Of a DNA stretch of 64,000 bases, positions 1-8,513 are shown one piece after another. Origin of the DNA: Hymenobacter setariae. GTDB lineage: Bacteria; Bacteroidota; Bacteroidia; Cytophagales; Hymenobacteraceae. Position numbers and translations under genes: made by a program. The stretch lies in contig NZ_VMRJ01000002.1 of NCBI RefSeq assembly GCF_007713685.1, positions 434,001 to 498,000 on the forward strand, written 5' to 3'. Position 1 is the stretch's first letter; every line of letters starts with the position of its first letter. Below the pieces are notes generated by a model that was not told the origin of the DNA, ran no database searches, and saw only the letters and a list, made by a program, of their open reading frames with translations.

Positions 1-841
1 GGCGCGCACCTCCATCCAGCTTCAGCGTTACTAGGCTCTTTTTATCGTCCTCGCCCACGGGCGGCAACTTGGCTTTGGCCGCGCCGGCTTTGCCCGCATT
101 AGCCGAGCCAAACAGCTCGAAGTGAATTTTCTCGGGCGCTACGCCGGCGCTGGTAAGGGCCGTGCGCACGCCGTTTACCATGTCCTCAGGGCCGCACAGG
201 AAGCACTCGTCAATCTGGCTGGCAGGCACCACCTTTTCGAGAAACTGCTTAGCCTTCTGCTCATTAATGCGGCCGAATAGCAAATCGGCGTCGCCCTGCT
301 CGCGGCTTAGGATGTGGTACACGCTTAGGCGGTGCAAAAACTTGTTTTTGAGCGCTTCCAGGGCTTCTTTGAAGATGATAGAATTGCGGCCCCGGTTGCC
401 GTACACCAGCGTGACGCGGCTGTTTGGCTCCGTCAGCAGCACCGTTTTCACGATGCTGAAAATGGGCGTGATGCCGCTACCCGCCGCAAACGCCACGTAG
501 TGCTTGGCCTGCGTGGGGTGCAGCGCGGTGTGGAAGTGCCCGGCCGGCGGCATCACCTCCAACTCTTCGCCGGCGCGCAGGCCATCTACGGCCAGTGACG
601 AAAAGCGGCCTTCCGGCACTTTCTTGATGGCTACCTGCCACTCATTATCAAGCGGGCTGCTGCAAATGGAGTACGAGCGGCGCAGTTCCTCGCCATTATG
701 GATGCGCCGAAACGTGAGGTACTGGCCCTGTGTGAAGCGGAACGCCTCGCGCAGGTCGGCGGGCACGTCGAGCGTCACGCGCACGCAGTCGGGCGTTTCG
801 CGGGCAATGTGCTTGATTTTGAGTTTGTGAAAGCGGCTCAT
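1..841 (-). CDS. paaE: Phenylacetyl-CoA epoxidase reductase subunit PaaE (3' end outside window)
   Basis: Read on the minus strand from ATG at 841, the frame is open to the window edge (280 codons), so the C-terminus is missing. It has the ferredoxin-NADP reductase layout: an FAD-binding barrel with RRSYSICSSP (residues ~52-61), then the NAD-binding half with AFAAGSGITPIFSIVKTVL and FLCGPEDMVNGVRTAL. PaaE passes electrons from NADPH to the PaaA di-iron oxygenase that epoxidises phenylacetyl-CoA; the C-terminal 2Fe-2S domain of the family should lie beyond the edge. Its ATG overlaps the stop of the upstream TetR gene (ATGA), suggesting translational coupling. Other FNR-type oxygenase reductases are possible by sequence alone, but paaK next door favours PaaE. 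Confidence 0.85.
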   Translation of the reverse strand, partial: MSRFHKLKIKHIARETPDCVRVTLDVPADLREAFRFTQGQYLTFRRIHNGEELRRSYSICSSPLDNEWQVAIKKVPEGRFSSLAVDGLRAGEELEVMPPAGHFHTALHPTQAKHYVAFAAGSGITPIFSIVKTVLLTEPNSRVTLVYGNRGRNSIIFKEALEALKNKFLHRLSVYHILSREQGDADLLFGRINEQKAKQFLEKVVPASQIDECFLCGPEDMVNGVRTALTSAGVAPEKIHFELFGSANAGKAGAAKAKLPPVGEDDKKSLVTLKLDGGAR

Positions 842-1494
842 GCGGTAGGTTTTTTCAGCCCGTCGAGGAGCATCGTAAGGAGGTCGTTTTCCAGCTCAGC
901 GGCCGACAAGTTGCGCCCCGGCCGATACCACAGCTCGACCCAGCGCACCGCCGAGAGCAGCGTAAACAAGGCCACTGATACATTCACGGCCTGCAACTCG
1001 CCTGCCGCAATGCCTTGCTCAATAAGCGCCGCAAAGCCTTTCTCATAACGCTTGCGGGCCTGTTTAAATTCGGTCAGGCGTGGCTCGGTTAGGGCCTTCC
1101 ATTCGTTGTTGGCCACCGATACGGCAGCGCCGTCCTTGGTCATCAGGCGCACGTGGCGGCGCAGCAGCTCGGTTATCTTTTCGAGGTAATTCGCCTCCAT
1201 CTGCTCCACCTCAGTCAGTTGCGCGATGTAGGTATCCGACACCTGGAAGCAAATGATTTCTAAAATCTCGTCTTTCGACTTGATGTGGTTGTACATGCTG
1301 GCCGCGTCGAGTCCCACCCGCGCCCCTAGGTCGCGCATCGACGAGCTGCCGAAGCCGCGCTCCTTGAACAGGTGCGCCGCCTCGTCCAGAATAAGCTGCC
1401 GTTGTTCGGGGCGGCGCTTTTTTACCACCCGCGCTGCGCCCGTGGCGGGCGGCGTGGCCGTCGGGGCGGGGTTAGGAGCGGTTTTGGGAGGCAT
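838..1494 (-). CDS. TetR/AcrR-family transcriptional regulator of the phenylacetate block
   Basis: A 218-residue TetR protein. After a Pro/Ala-rich N-terminal tail (~1-27), the helix-turn-helix lies at about 30-75 (ILDEAAHLFKERGFGSSSMR, then DLGARVGLDAASMYNHIKSK). The C-terminal ligand domain is all-helical, with NNEWKALTEPRLTEFKQARK, as in TetR regulators of acyl-CoA and aromatic catabolism. It sits between paaK and paaE on the same strand, 45 bases after paaK's start-to-stop unit, and overlaps paaE by four bases. A role as repressor responding to phenylacetyl-CoA is inferred from context; the effector is not visible. A candidate operator is the palindrome at 2969-2984. Confidence 0.85.
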   Translation of the reverse strand: MPPKTAPNPAPTATPPATGAARVVKKRRPEQRQLILDEAAHLFKERGFGSSSMRDLGARVGLDAASMYNHIKSKDEILEIICFQVSDTYIAQLTEVEQMEANYLEKITELLRRHVRLMTKDGAAVSVANNEWKALTEPRLTEFKQARKRYEKGFAALIEQGIAAGELQAVNVSVALFTLLSAVRWVELWYRPGRNLSAAELENDLLTMLLDGLKKPTA

Positions 1495-1539
1495 ATGCTT
1501 CTGTTTCTAATTTCAGTGTTATCCGTTAGGTAAGGCCCC

Positions 1540-2883
1540 TTATGCTAGCGACCGCAAGTCGCGCACGCGGTTGAGCTTGCCGCCCTCGCTGCGCGGCAGC
1601 GTGCCGAAACCGAGCAGCGTCACCTTCATGCTCAGCCCGATGTTGTCCTTGATTTTTTTGGCAAACGAGCCTTGCAGCGCCTGCAAGCAGTCGTGCTGCT
1701 GCACGGTATCGGCGGTCACCGTTTCCAGGCCTAGGTCGCGCATCAGTTCTTCAGCGATTTCTACGCTTACTTCTACCTCATCCATGCTGCCACGGCGCGA
1801 GGCCACCACTTGGTAGTAAGGGCTCACCTGGGGTAGGCTGCTGAGAATATCCTCCACCTGGGTGTGAAAGAAATTGACTCCGCGAATGATGAGCATGTCG
1901 TCGGCTCGGCCGCGGATAGGTCCCATCTTCACGTGCGTACGGCTTTCGGAGTAGTCGTAGGTAAGATTGGTGATGTCATTGGTCCAGTACCGCAAAATAG
2001 GCATGGCCTTTTTGGTCAAGGTCGTGAATACTAGCACGCCCAGTTCACCTTCGGCCACTGGCTCGCCGGTGTGCTTGTCTACTATTTCGGGGTAGAAATG
2101 GTCTTCCCAGACGTAGCTGCCAGTGCCGCGCTCGTTCACGTCTTCCTGCGACACGCCAGGGCCCATGATTTCGCTGAGGCCGTAGATATTGGTGGCTTTC
2201 ACGCGCAAACCCATTTCCACTTGCTGGCGGATAGTGTCAGTCCAGGGCTCGGCCCCGAGCACGGCGTACTGTAGATTGATGTCTTCGGGGCTAATGCCGC
2301 GCCGCTTGATTTCCTCGGCCAGCACCTGCGCGTAAGAGGGGGTAGCGCAAATGATTTCAGGCCGAAAATCCTGGAGTAATTGTAGCTGTCGGTCGGTGCT
2401 GCCGCCCGATACAGGAATGACCGTCAGCCCCAGCATCTCGGCGCCGTAATGGATACCCAGGCCGCCGGTGAAGAGGCCGTATCCATATGCATTCTGGAGC
2501 TTCATGCCAGGCCGGCAACCAGCGGCGGCCAGCGAACGGGCTACCACTTCGGCAAAGATGTCGAGGTCACCGGCCGTATAGCCGACCACTGTGGCCTTGC
2601 CCGTGGTGCCGCTGGAGCAGTGCAGTCGCGCCACCTCGTTTTCGGGCACCGCGAACAGGCCGAAGGGATAGTTATCCCGAAAATCCGTCTTTTTAGTAAA
2701 GCCTAGCTTCCCTAGGTCCTCCAATCCTCGAAACGTAGTCGGGTGCACACCTAGCGCGTCAAACTTCTGCTTATAGAACGGCACCCGGTCGTAGACATAC
2801 GCCACCTGCTCCTTGAGCAGGGCGTTTTGGAGGGCGCGCAGTTGAGGCAGCGGCAAGCGCTCGATGGCAGGGTTGAACAGCAT
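1540..2883 (-). CDS. paaK: Phenylacetate-CoA ligase
   Basis: This adenylate-forming enzyme activates phenylacetate to phenylacetyl-CoA with ATP and CoA, the entry step of the aerobic phenylacetate pathway. The frame continues upstream to 2970, but ATG at 2883 gives a 447-residue protein of normal family length starting MLFNPAIERLPLPQL, so that start is preferred. Visible motifs are the AMP-binding loop HCSSGTTGKATVVGYT, the A5-like YGLSEIMGPGVSQE, and GRADDMLIIRGVNFFHTQVE near the C-terminal domain. It heads the minus-strand set paaK-tetR-paaE. The other paa genes (paaABCD, paaG, paaZ) are not in the window and may follow paaE beyond the edge. Confidence 0.92.
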   Translation of the reverse strand: MLFNPAIERLPLPQLRALQNALLKEQVAYVYDRVPFYKQKFDALGVHPTTFRGLEDLGKLGFTKKTDFRDNYPFGLFAVPENEVARLHCSSGTTGKATVVGYTAGDLDIFAEVVARSLAAAGCRPGMKLQNAYGYGLFTGGLGIHYGAEMLGLTVIPVSGGSTDRQLQLLQDFRPEIICATPSYAQVLAEEIKRRGISPEDINLQYAVLGAEPWTDTIRQQVEMGLRVKATNIYGLSEIMGPGVSQEDVNERGTGSYVWEDHFYPEIVDKHTGEPVAEGELGVLVFTTLTKKAMPILRYWTNDITNLTYDYSESRTHVKMGPIRGRADDMLIIRGVNFFHTQVEDILSSLPQVSPYYQVVASRRGSMDEVEVSVEIAEELMRDLGLETVTADTVQQHDCLQALQGSFAKKIKDNIGLSMKVTLLGFGTLPRSEGGKLNRVRDLRSLA

Positions 2884-2968
2884 GGGAAGCGCTGTTGGTG
2901 GGTGGGAGAGGGGTAGGGCAAGAAGCGGCTGTGGAGGCAGCGCGCTCTTTTCAAGTACAAATAAACAC

Positions 2969-2984
2969 AAACAAATGTTTGTTT
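2969..2984. promoter_or_regulatory. Candidate operator palindrome upstream of paaK
   Basis: AAACAAA-TG-TTTGTTT is a perfect inverted repeat with 7-base arms, 86 bases upstream of the chosen paaK start. Size and symmetry fit a TetR-family operator and the TetR gene is in the same transcription unit, so autoregulation is plausible. The site is AT-rich in a GC-rich setting, so chance cannot be dismissed. Confidence 0.5.
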
Positions 2985-3215
2985 AGATTGATGGCGCTGG
3001 TTTACCACTACTGCCTAGGTGGCAAAAGGTCCATGCTCGTAGTTGAAGGTTCTTATGTTAAAGTGATAGGGGAACACTAAGGTGCATTGCGTTGCCACCA
3101 GTGCTACCCATGTGCTAGCACTGGTGTAATAATGATTTTTCTGCTATATAATTCATTATCATAGTGTATTATGCTGTTCTCTACTTTTGCTTAGATTGAA
3201 GGAAACAAAAAATTA
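2985..3215. other. Intergenic region between paaK and the sulfur leader
   Basis: AT-rich non-coding DNA between the minus-strand paaK unit and the plus-strand leader. No frame with coding character was seen. The tandem phrases GTGCTAGCACTGG and CCAGTGCTA around 3099-3126 form a weak inverted repeat; otherwise nothing recognisable. Confidence 0.5.
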
Positions 3216-3248
3216 ATTGCAATTCTGCTTTTCGTTCTTTTACCTTTG
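3216..3248 (+). promoter_or_regulatory. Bacteroidota-type promoter of the S-box leader
   Basis: The -7 box TACCTTTG (3241-3248) matches the Bacteroidota consensus TAnnTTTG. ATTG at 3216-3219, 21 bases upstream, is a reasonable -33 box (consensus TTTG). A start near 3255 would place the riboswitch about 20 bases into the transcript, which supports both calls. Confidence 0.65.
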
Positions 3249-3276
3249 GTCCATTCAATCCTTCCTCAGAAGGAAC

Positions 3277-3391
3277 GTTTTTATACCGAGGCGCGGAGAG
3301 ACAGACTCGATGAACCGCCGGCAACCTCTAGCCACCCGCTGGAACGGTGCCAACTGAAAGCCAACGCAAGGTGCCTGGCTATTATAAAAAC
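3277..3391 (+). promoter_or_regulatory. SAM-I (S-box) riboswitch aptamer
   Basis: The conserved S-box core is readable: CGGAGAGAC, then CGATGAACC, then CCGGCAACC, and later GGTGCCAACTG. The outer helix P1 is formed exactly by GTTTTTATA (3277-3285) and TATAAAAAC (3383-3391). P4 is AGCCA (3359-3363) with TGGCT (3376-3380), and a P3 hairpin pairs CTAGC with GCTGG around 3328-3342. The class binds S-adenosylmethionine and usually lowers expression of methionine and sulfur genes when SAM is high. No met gene follows; the next full-size gene is the SusC homologue at 3967, so the likely target is the SusCD-DoxX-YeiH operon. Confidence 0.9.
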
Positions 3392-3398
3392 AAACACC

Positions 3399-3497
3399 GT
3401 GTTCCACTTCCGCTGCCTCCTTACCTTCTCCGCCACCGGTACTGCTGCGCAGTGCTGTTGTTGCGGCGCATTGGCTGCAGCCACGGACACGAAGTAG
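3399..3497 (+). CDS. Putative polycysteine leader peptide (32 codons)
   Basis: Directly after the riboswitch P1 helix, a GTG codon preceded by the A-rich ATAAAAACAAACACC opens a 32-codon frame. It holds five Cys, four in a row (codons 19-22, TGC TGT TGT TGC at 3453-3464), in the context AAQCCCCGALAAA. The four Cys codons lie in the loop of a small potential hairpin (TGCGC 3446-3450 with GCGCA 3466-3470). Polycysteine leader peptides acting as cysteine attenuators are known in other phyla, so a Cys-sensing role downstream of the SAM sensor is plausible. The GTG start, translation and function are inference. The same frame stays open back to 3246, but that would run through the riboswitch. Confidence 0.45.
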   Translation: MFHFRCLLTFSATGTAAQCCCCGALAAATDTK

Positions 3498-3966
3498 CGC
3501 TGATATACTCCATTACGGGCGTTTCTGCTAGGTAGAGCTTGCTGCTCACCAGGTGTAGCTTCTGCTGCAATGTTGTGTCCGGTGGGTCCAATTCTTTTTC
3601 GTGGGTTTACAGCACGTGTGGCTAGGTGCTGCTCGCTACATTTTGTACGCAGCAGCCCGTAGGCAGATAGTTGAGTATGACCTGCGGCGCGCTTATGCGC
3701 TAGTCGAAGTAGCTGTGGCGTGCTTGCGAAATAGGATTGTTGCCGACCTAGGCTATAGCTCGCCTAGTGGCGTGTCTAGTAAGGATTTCTTGGTATAAGC
3801 TTTTTGCCCATCGTGCTGCCACGGTTTGCAAAAACATTTTAGCGACCACTGTAGCCCAACTACAGGCTACCTGCTGCCCCCGACGGCTTTGCGCATAGCC
3901 CCGTCGCCTCTCTTGCTGCCGCAGCCCAGCATCCCCCAGCTTTTGCTATCAGGTTAAGTAAATTTT
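3498..3966. other. Long untranslated stretch before SusC
   Basis: About 470 bases lie between the polycysteine frame and the SusC start. The frames here (for example 3601-3798) show no family features and look non-coding. There is no convincing terminator and no clear TAnnTTTG box; a lone TTTG sits at 3825-3828. The segment may be an extended leader of the SusC operon or contain an unrecognised second promoter. Confidence 0.4.
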
Positions 3967-6900
3967 ATGAAATTTCCATTACCCATGCTCCTGCTCACGC
4001 TGGGGCTGCCGGCCGCAACGCAAGCGGCCCACGGGGCGAGTGTGCTGCCGCTGCTGGTGGCCGATGAGCCCTTTAGCGGCAAAGTGCTTGATGAAAATGG
4101 GGCCGGCCTGCCCGGCGTAACGGTGCGCCTAAAGGGCACCGCTGCCGGCACCGCTACCGACGAGCAGGGCAACTTCACCCTAGCCGGCGTGCCTGAAGAC
4201 GCGACCCTGCTGATTTCTTATGTGGGCTATAAAACGCAGGAAGTCAGGGCCAGGCGCGCGAGTGGCCTGACGGTGCGGCTAGTACCCACGCAAGGCCAAC
4301 TCAACGAAGTGGTGGTAGTAGGCTATGGCACCCAGCAGCGCAAAAACCTGATTGGCGCCATCGCCAAGGTAGACCCCAGCGACACCAAGGCGCTCCCCGT
4401 GGGCAGCTTCGACGCGCAACTGCAAGGCAAGGTGCCAGGCGTGCAGATATCGTCAAATTCTGGCGTGCCCGGCCAGGCGGTGAACGTGCGGGTGCGCGGC
4501 GCCACCACCATCAACGGGTCGAATACCCCGCTGTACGTGGTAGATGGCGTATTTATCAACAATAACAGCCTGCAAACCATTAGCACTGGGGGCAAGGCGA
4601 CATCGCCTATTGCCGACCTGAATCCGTCTGACATTGAGAGCATTGAAGTGCTCAAAGATGCTGATGCGACGGCGCTGTACGGCGCCCGCGGGGCCAACGG
4701 CGTGATTCTGGTGACGACCAAGCGCGGTAACTTCAACCAGAAGCCGAAGGTGAATGTAGATGTGTCGCAGGGCTGGGCCAAAGCGGCCAAGCTGTGGGAC
4801 TTAGCCACTGGCCCCGAGCACGCCACGCTGGTAAACGAGTACTGGCTGAATACCAACGGCAACTATGCCACCCGGCCCTTCCGGCCCGCGTCGGAAGGGG
4901 GGCGCGGGCTGCCCGAGGAGCAGCCGACTTTCGACCGCCTAGGGCAAGTGTTCCGCACAGCGCGCTTGCAGAACTACGATGTGTCGGTATCGGGTGGCAA
5001 TGCGGCGAGCCGCTACTACCTAGGCGGCGGCTATACCAAGCAGGAATCCATCTTGCGGCCGATTGATTTTCAGCGAGCTAACTTTAAGCTAAACCTCGAC
5101 CAGAAGCTGTCGGATAAGGTGCAGATTGGGGTAAGCAACACCTTCACGCGCACCTACCGCAACGAGGGGCGCGCCGGCGATGGCCCGGCCGGCGGCCTCT
5201 TGCAGGCTGCCTTGCACACCCCCACGCTGCTCTCGCCCTACGATGAAAGTGGGCGGCTGGTGAGCCGCGCCAGTTTCGACAATGTGCAGCTGCTCATTGA
5301 TAACTACGATGTTAACTCGACCAGTTTGCGCTATATCGGCAACCTGTATGGCGATGTGCAGCTTTTGCCGAATCTGAAGTTTCGGACCAGCCTAGGGGTC
5401 GATTTTAACAACTACGACGAGAAAGAGTACTGGAATACGCTGCTCATTGCGGGGGCGGGTGTGGGTGGGCTGGCCACGTCGAGCAATGCGCAGTACACCT
5501 CCTTGCTCAATGAGAACACGCTGACCTACCGGCAGCAGTGGGGCAAGCATCGCGTGGGTGTAGTGGTGGGCCAGGGCTTGCAAAGTGACACCTACCACCG
5601 CACGTTTGCGCAGGGCACAGGCTTTCCCAACAACTCCTTCCGGGAAATTTCGGCGGCTTCCGTCACAAGCAGCACCGAGAACTGGACAGGCTACCGGCTG
5701 GCCTCGTTTTTTGGGCGCGTTGACTACAATTTTGACGACCGGTACTTGCTGAATGTCAGCTTTCGGGCCGATGGTTCCTCGCGCTTTGGGGCGGCCAATC
5801 AGTGGGGGTATTTCCCGAGCGTGGGGGCTGCCTGGCGGGTAAAGCAGGAGAAGTTCCTGCAGGAGGCGCGTTGGCTGAGCGACCTGAAGCTGCGCGCTAG
5901 CTATGGCCTGACGGGCAACCAGAACGGCATCGGTAACTTCGCGGCGCGTGGGCTGTGGAGCGGCGGCGCCAACTACCTAGGCGGCCCCGGCATCGCGCCG
6001 CAGCAACTGGGCAATGAGAACCTGAAGTGGGAGCAAACCAGCCAGGCTAACGTGGGCCTTGACCTAGGCTTTCTCGATAACCGCATTACGCTGGAATTCA
6101 ACGCCTACTACAAATACACGAAGAACGGGCTGATTCAGCTGACCGAGCCGGCCACCACGGGCTTTAGCTCCTATTGGAGCAACGCGGTTGAAATCAGTAA
6201 CAAAGGGCTGGAATTTGCCCTGAACACGGTGAACCTGCGCAGTGCGGGCGGGCTGAACTGGACAACTAATTTCAACATTGCCAGCAACGTCAATAACATT
6301 GAGCAGCTGGCCACGCCCATTCAGTTTGGCAGCCGCAACTTGATTTTGCAGCAGCAGGGCACCCCGCTCTACTCATTTTGGGTGTACAAGCAGCTTTACG
6401 TAGACCCGCAGACTGGCAACGCGGTGTACGACGACGTGAACAAGGACGGCAAAATCACGGCCGCTGACCGGCAGATTGTGGGAAGTATCTGGCCTAAATT
6501 CTTCGGCGGCTTTACCAATACACTTACCTATAAAGGCTTTGATGCCAGCGTGCTAGTCTCATTTCAATCTGGCAACAAGGTATACAACCACAATCGCTTC
6601 TTTGGCGAGGGTGGCGGCGCGCGCGACGACGCCCGGGTGATTTTCGCCAGCAACCTGGCCCGCTGGCAAAAGCCCGGCGATGTGACCGACGTACCCAAAG
6701 CCGACGGCATCAACGTGAACAACTACCTCGATGGCGGCAGCCGCTGGCTCGAAGACGGCTCGTTTATCCGGCTGCGTAACGTGAGCCTTGGCTATACGCT
6801 GCCCGAAAGCGTGACCCGGCACCTGCTCGGCGGCACAGTGCGCCTCTACGCGCAGGGCACCAACCTAGTGCTGCTCACCAAATACACTGGCCTCGACCCC

Positions 6901-6999
6901 GAATCGGCATCTAGCAGCGACGCCAACCAGCAGGGTATCGACCTAGGTACGCCGCCCCAGCCGCGCAGCTGGCAAGTGGGCGTGAACGCAACTTTTTAA
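3967..6999 (+). CDS. SusC/RagA-family TonB-linked outer membrane transporter
   Basis: A 1010-residue outer-membrane barrel that works with a SusD lipoprotein to import a bulky nutrient using TonB energy. Order of parts: signal peptide (~1-21, MKFPLPMLLLTLGLPAATQA), a carboxypeptidase-regulatory-like beta domain (~35-100, FSGKVLDENGAGLPGVTVRL), a TonB-box-like NEVVVVGYGTQ (~113-123), a plug with LQGKVPGVQISSNSGVPGQA and TPLYVVDGVFINN, and a C-terminal beta barrel ending in Phe. It is followed 13 bases later by SusD. Unlike typical glycan loci, no glycoside hydrolase, sulfatase or sigma/anti-sigma pair is adjacent, and an S-box riboswitch lies upstream, so the cargo may be a sulfur compound (inference). 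Six co-directional genes appear to form the operon. Confidence 0.93.
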   Translation: MKFPLPMLLLTLGLPAATQAAHGASVLPLLVADEPFSGKVLDENGAGLPGVTVRLKGTAAGTATDEQGNFTLAGVPEDATLLISYVGYKTQEVRARRASGLTVRLVPTQGQLNEVVVVGYGTQQRKNLIGAIAKVDPSDTKALPVGSFDAQLQGKVPGVQISSNSGVPGQAVNVRVRGATTINGSNTPLYVVDGVFINNNSLQTISTGGKATSPIADLNPSDIESIEVLKDADATALYGARGANGVILVTTKRGNFNQKPKVNVDVSQGWAKAAKLWDLATGPEHATLVNEYWLNTNGNYATRPFRPASEGGRGLPEEQPTFDRLGQVFRTARLQNYDVSVSGGNAASRYYLGGGYTKQESILRPIDFQRANFKLNLDQKLSDKVQIGVSNTFTRTYRNEGRAGDGPAGGLLQAALHTPTLLSPYDESGRLVSRASFDNVQLLIDNYDVNSTSLRYIGNLYGDVQLLPNLKFRTSLGVDFNNYDEKEYWNTLLIAGAGVGGLATSSNAQYTSLLNENTLTYRQQWGKHRVGVVVGQGLQSDTYHRTFAQGTGFPNNSFREISAASVTSSTENWTGYRLASFFGRVDYNFDDRYLLNVSFRADGSSRFGAANQWGYFPSVGAAWRVKQEKFLQEARWLSDLKLRASYGLTGNQNGIGNFAARGLWSGGANYLGGPGIAPQQLGNENLKWEQTSQANVGLDLGFLDNRITLEFNAYYKYTKNGLIQLTEPATTGFSSYWSNAVEISNKGLEFALNTVNLRSAGGLNWTTNFNIASNVNNIEQLATPIQFGSRNLILQQQGTPLYSFWVYKQLYVDPQTGNAVYDDVNKDGKITAADRQIVGSIWPKFFGGFTNTLTYKGFDASVLVSFQSGNKVYNHNRFFGEGGGARDDARVIFASNLARWQKPGDVTDVPKADGINVNNYLDGGSRWLEDGSFIRLRNVSLGYTLPESVTRHLLGGTVRLYAQGTNLVLLTKYTGLDPESASSSDANQQGIDLGTPPQPRSWQVGVNATF

Positions 7000-7012
7000 C
7001 GGTCAATTTTAT

Positions 7013-8491
7013 ATGTCAGCTACTACTTTTCGCCAGCGGGCAGCCATTCGGCGCCAGGCAGCGCAGCTGCGCCAGACCGTGCAGCTTTCGGTTTTCTCCA
7101 TCGCGTACCTAAAAAGCATCGCGCCCTTTCTGGGCATGGCGCTGGTGCTGGCCCTGGGGGCATGCAGCAGCTATCTAGACGTGCAGCCCCGCGAGGCTAT
7201 TGCCGACAACGCCACCATCGTGGACCAGCAATCTTCCTTGACGGCGCTCAATGGCGTGTACAGCGCCCTAGGTAGCAGCGGCTACTACGGCACTAGCTTC
7301 CAGTCGATTGGCTACCTAGGCGGGGGCGACATTCAGTGGACCGGCACGCAGTCGCAGGTGCAAGAGTTTGTGAGCCACAACGTGCGCTCTGACAACTCGA
7401 CCGTCAGCACGGTGTGGTCGAGCATCTACGTGACCATCAACCGCGCCAATCACGTGCTAGCCAACGTGCCCACCGTGTCGGACCCGCTGCTGACCAACGC
7501 CCTGCGCAATCAGTACCTAGGCGAGGCGTATTTCCTTCGGGGACTGGCGTATTTCGATTTGGCCCGCACGTTTGGCGGGGTGCCGCTCATCTTGCAGCCC
7601 ACCCGCACGGCTACTGACAACCAAGGTATTGCCCGCGCCAGCCAGGCCGATACCTACGCCCAGGCTCTGCGCGACCTCGACGCGGCCGAGCCGCTGCTGC
7701 CTAACCCCACTACCCTAGGTGCCAATGACCGCTACCGCGCTACCCGCAAGGCAGCGTGGGCGCTCAAGGCTCGGCTGCACCTGTACCAGGGCAACTGGGC
7801 ACTGGCCGAAGACTACGCCACCCGCGTTATCAGCGACCAATCTAACTACCAGCTGGTCGCTCCATTCAACGCTTGGTTTGCTAACAACGCCCGAGGCACG
7901 CGCGAGTCGATTTTTGAGATTTTCTACAACGGTACTACCGAGGTCAACGGCCACCGTAGCAACTGGCAGCCCACCGCCAACGGCGGCACCCGGCAGTGGG
8001 CCCCCAATGCCGGCCTGGTAGCGCTGCTCACCACCGCGCCCAACAACACGCCGGGCGGCCGCAGCACCTTGCTTGCCAACCTAGGCACCACCTGGTACGG
8101 CAACCTCTACTACCGCAACCCCGGCTCGGACCCCAGCTACGTGCTGCGCCTAGCCGAGCAATACCTCATTCGGGCCGAGGCCCGCGCCCGCCAAAACAAG
8201 CTGACCGATGCTCTGGCCGACCTCAACGCCGTGCGCACCCGCGCTGGGCTGACCGCCAGCCCGGCCACTACCCAAGCCGCTATCCTGCAAGTTATTGAGG
8301 AAGAGCGCCGGCTCGAATTTGCCTTAGAGCCACACCGCTGGTTTGACCTGGTGCGCACCGGGCGGGCCGCCACGGTCTTTGCCGACCCGCTGAGCAGCGG
8401 GGCGCCACTGCCGGCCTTCCGGTTGCTGCTACCGCTGCCCATCAGTCAGTTGCAAGTCGATGCGGCCTTGGTTCAAAATGCTGGCTATTAA
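7013..8491 (+). CDS. SusD/RagB-family nutrient-binding outer membrane lipoprotein
   Basis: A 492-residue partner of the SusC barrel, expected to cap it at the cell surface and bind the substrate. The lipobox LALGAC puts the lipidated Cys at residue 51, followed by SSYLDVQPREAI, the usual SusD start. The N-terminal ~45 residues are longer than normal; ATG at 7136 (starting MALVLALGAC) would give a standard signal peptide and may be the true start. SusD-type helical repeats include YLGEAYFLRGLAYFDLARTF and RLAEQYLIRAEARARQ, with the C-terminal EERRLEFALEPHRWFDLVRT. No residue pattern shows the ligand. DoxX genes follow after 22 bases. Confidence 0.92.
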   Translation: MSATTFRQRAAIRRQAAQLRQTVQLSVFSIAYLKSIAPFLGMALVLALGACSSYLDVQPREAIADNATIVDQQSSLTALNGVYSALGSSGYYGTSFQSIGYLGGGDIQWTGTQSQVQEFVSHNVRSDNSTVSTVWSSIYVTINRANHVLANVPTVSDPLLTNALRNQYLGEAYFLRGLAYFDLARTFGGVPLILQPTRTATDNQGIARASQADTYAQALRDLDAAEPLLPNPTTLGANDRYRATRKAAWALKARLHLYQGNWALAEDYATRVISDQSNYQLVAPFNAWFANNARGTRESIFEIFYNGTTEVNGHRSNWQPTANGGTRQWAPNAGLVALLTTAPNNTPGGRSTLLANLGTTWYGNLYYRNPGSDPSYVLRLAEQYLIRAEARARQNKLTDALADLNAVRTRAGLTASPATTQAAILQVIEEERRLEFALEPHRWFDLVRTGRAATVFADPLSSGAPLPAFRLLLPLPISQLQVDAALVQNAGY

Positions 8492-8513
8492 TTGATTTAA
8501 GGAGCTTTCTGCC

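Noticed and set aside
3246..3497. 84-codon frame reading through the riboswitch
   Set aside because: Its first half is the conserved S-box RNA, so that part is not a protein. Only the short end with the Cys run (3399-3497) was kept, as a tentative leader.
3601..3798. 65-codon plus-strand frame in the SusC leader
   Set aside because: No recognisable composition, no homology cue and no promoter; typical of a chance frame in GC-rich DNA.
4323..4862. 179-codon minus-strand frame
   Set aside because: Antisense to the SusC plug domain, which has diagnostic motifs in the opposite strand.
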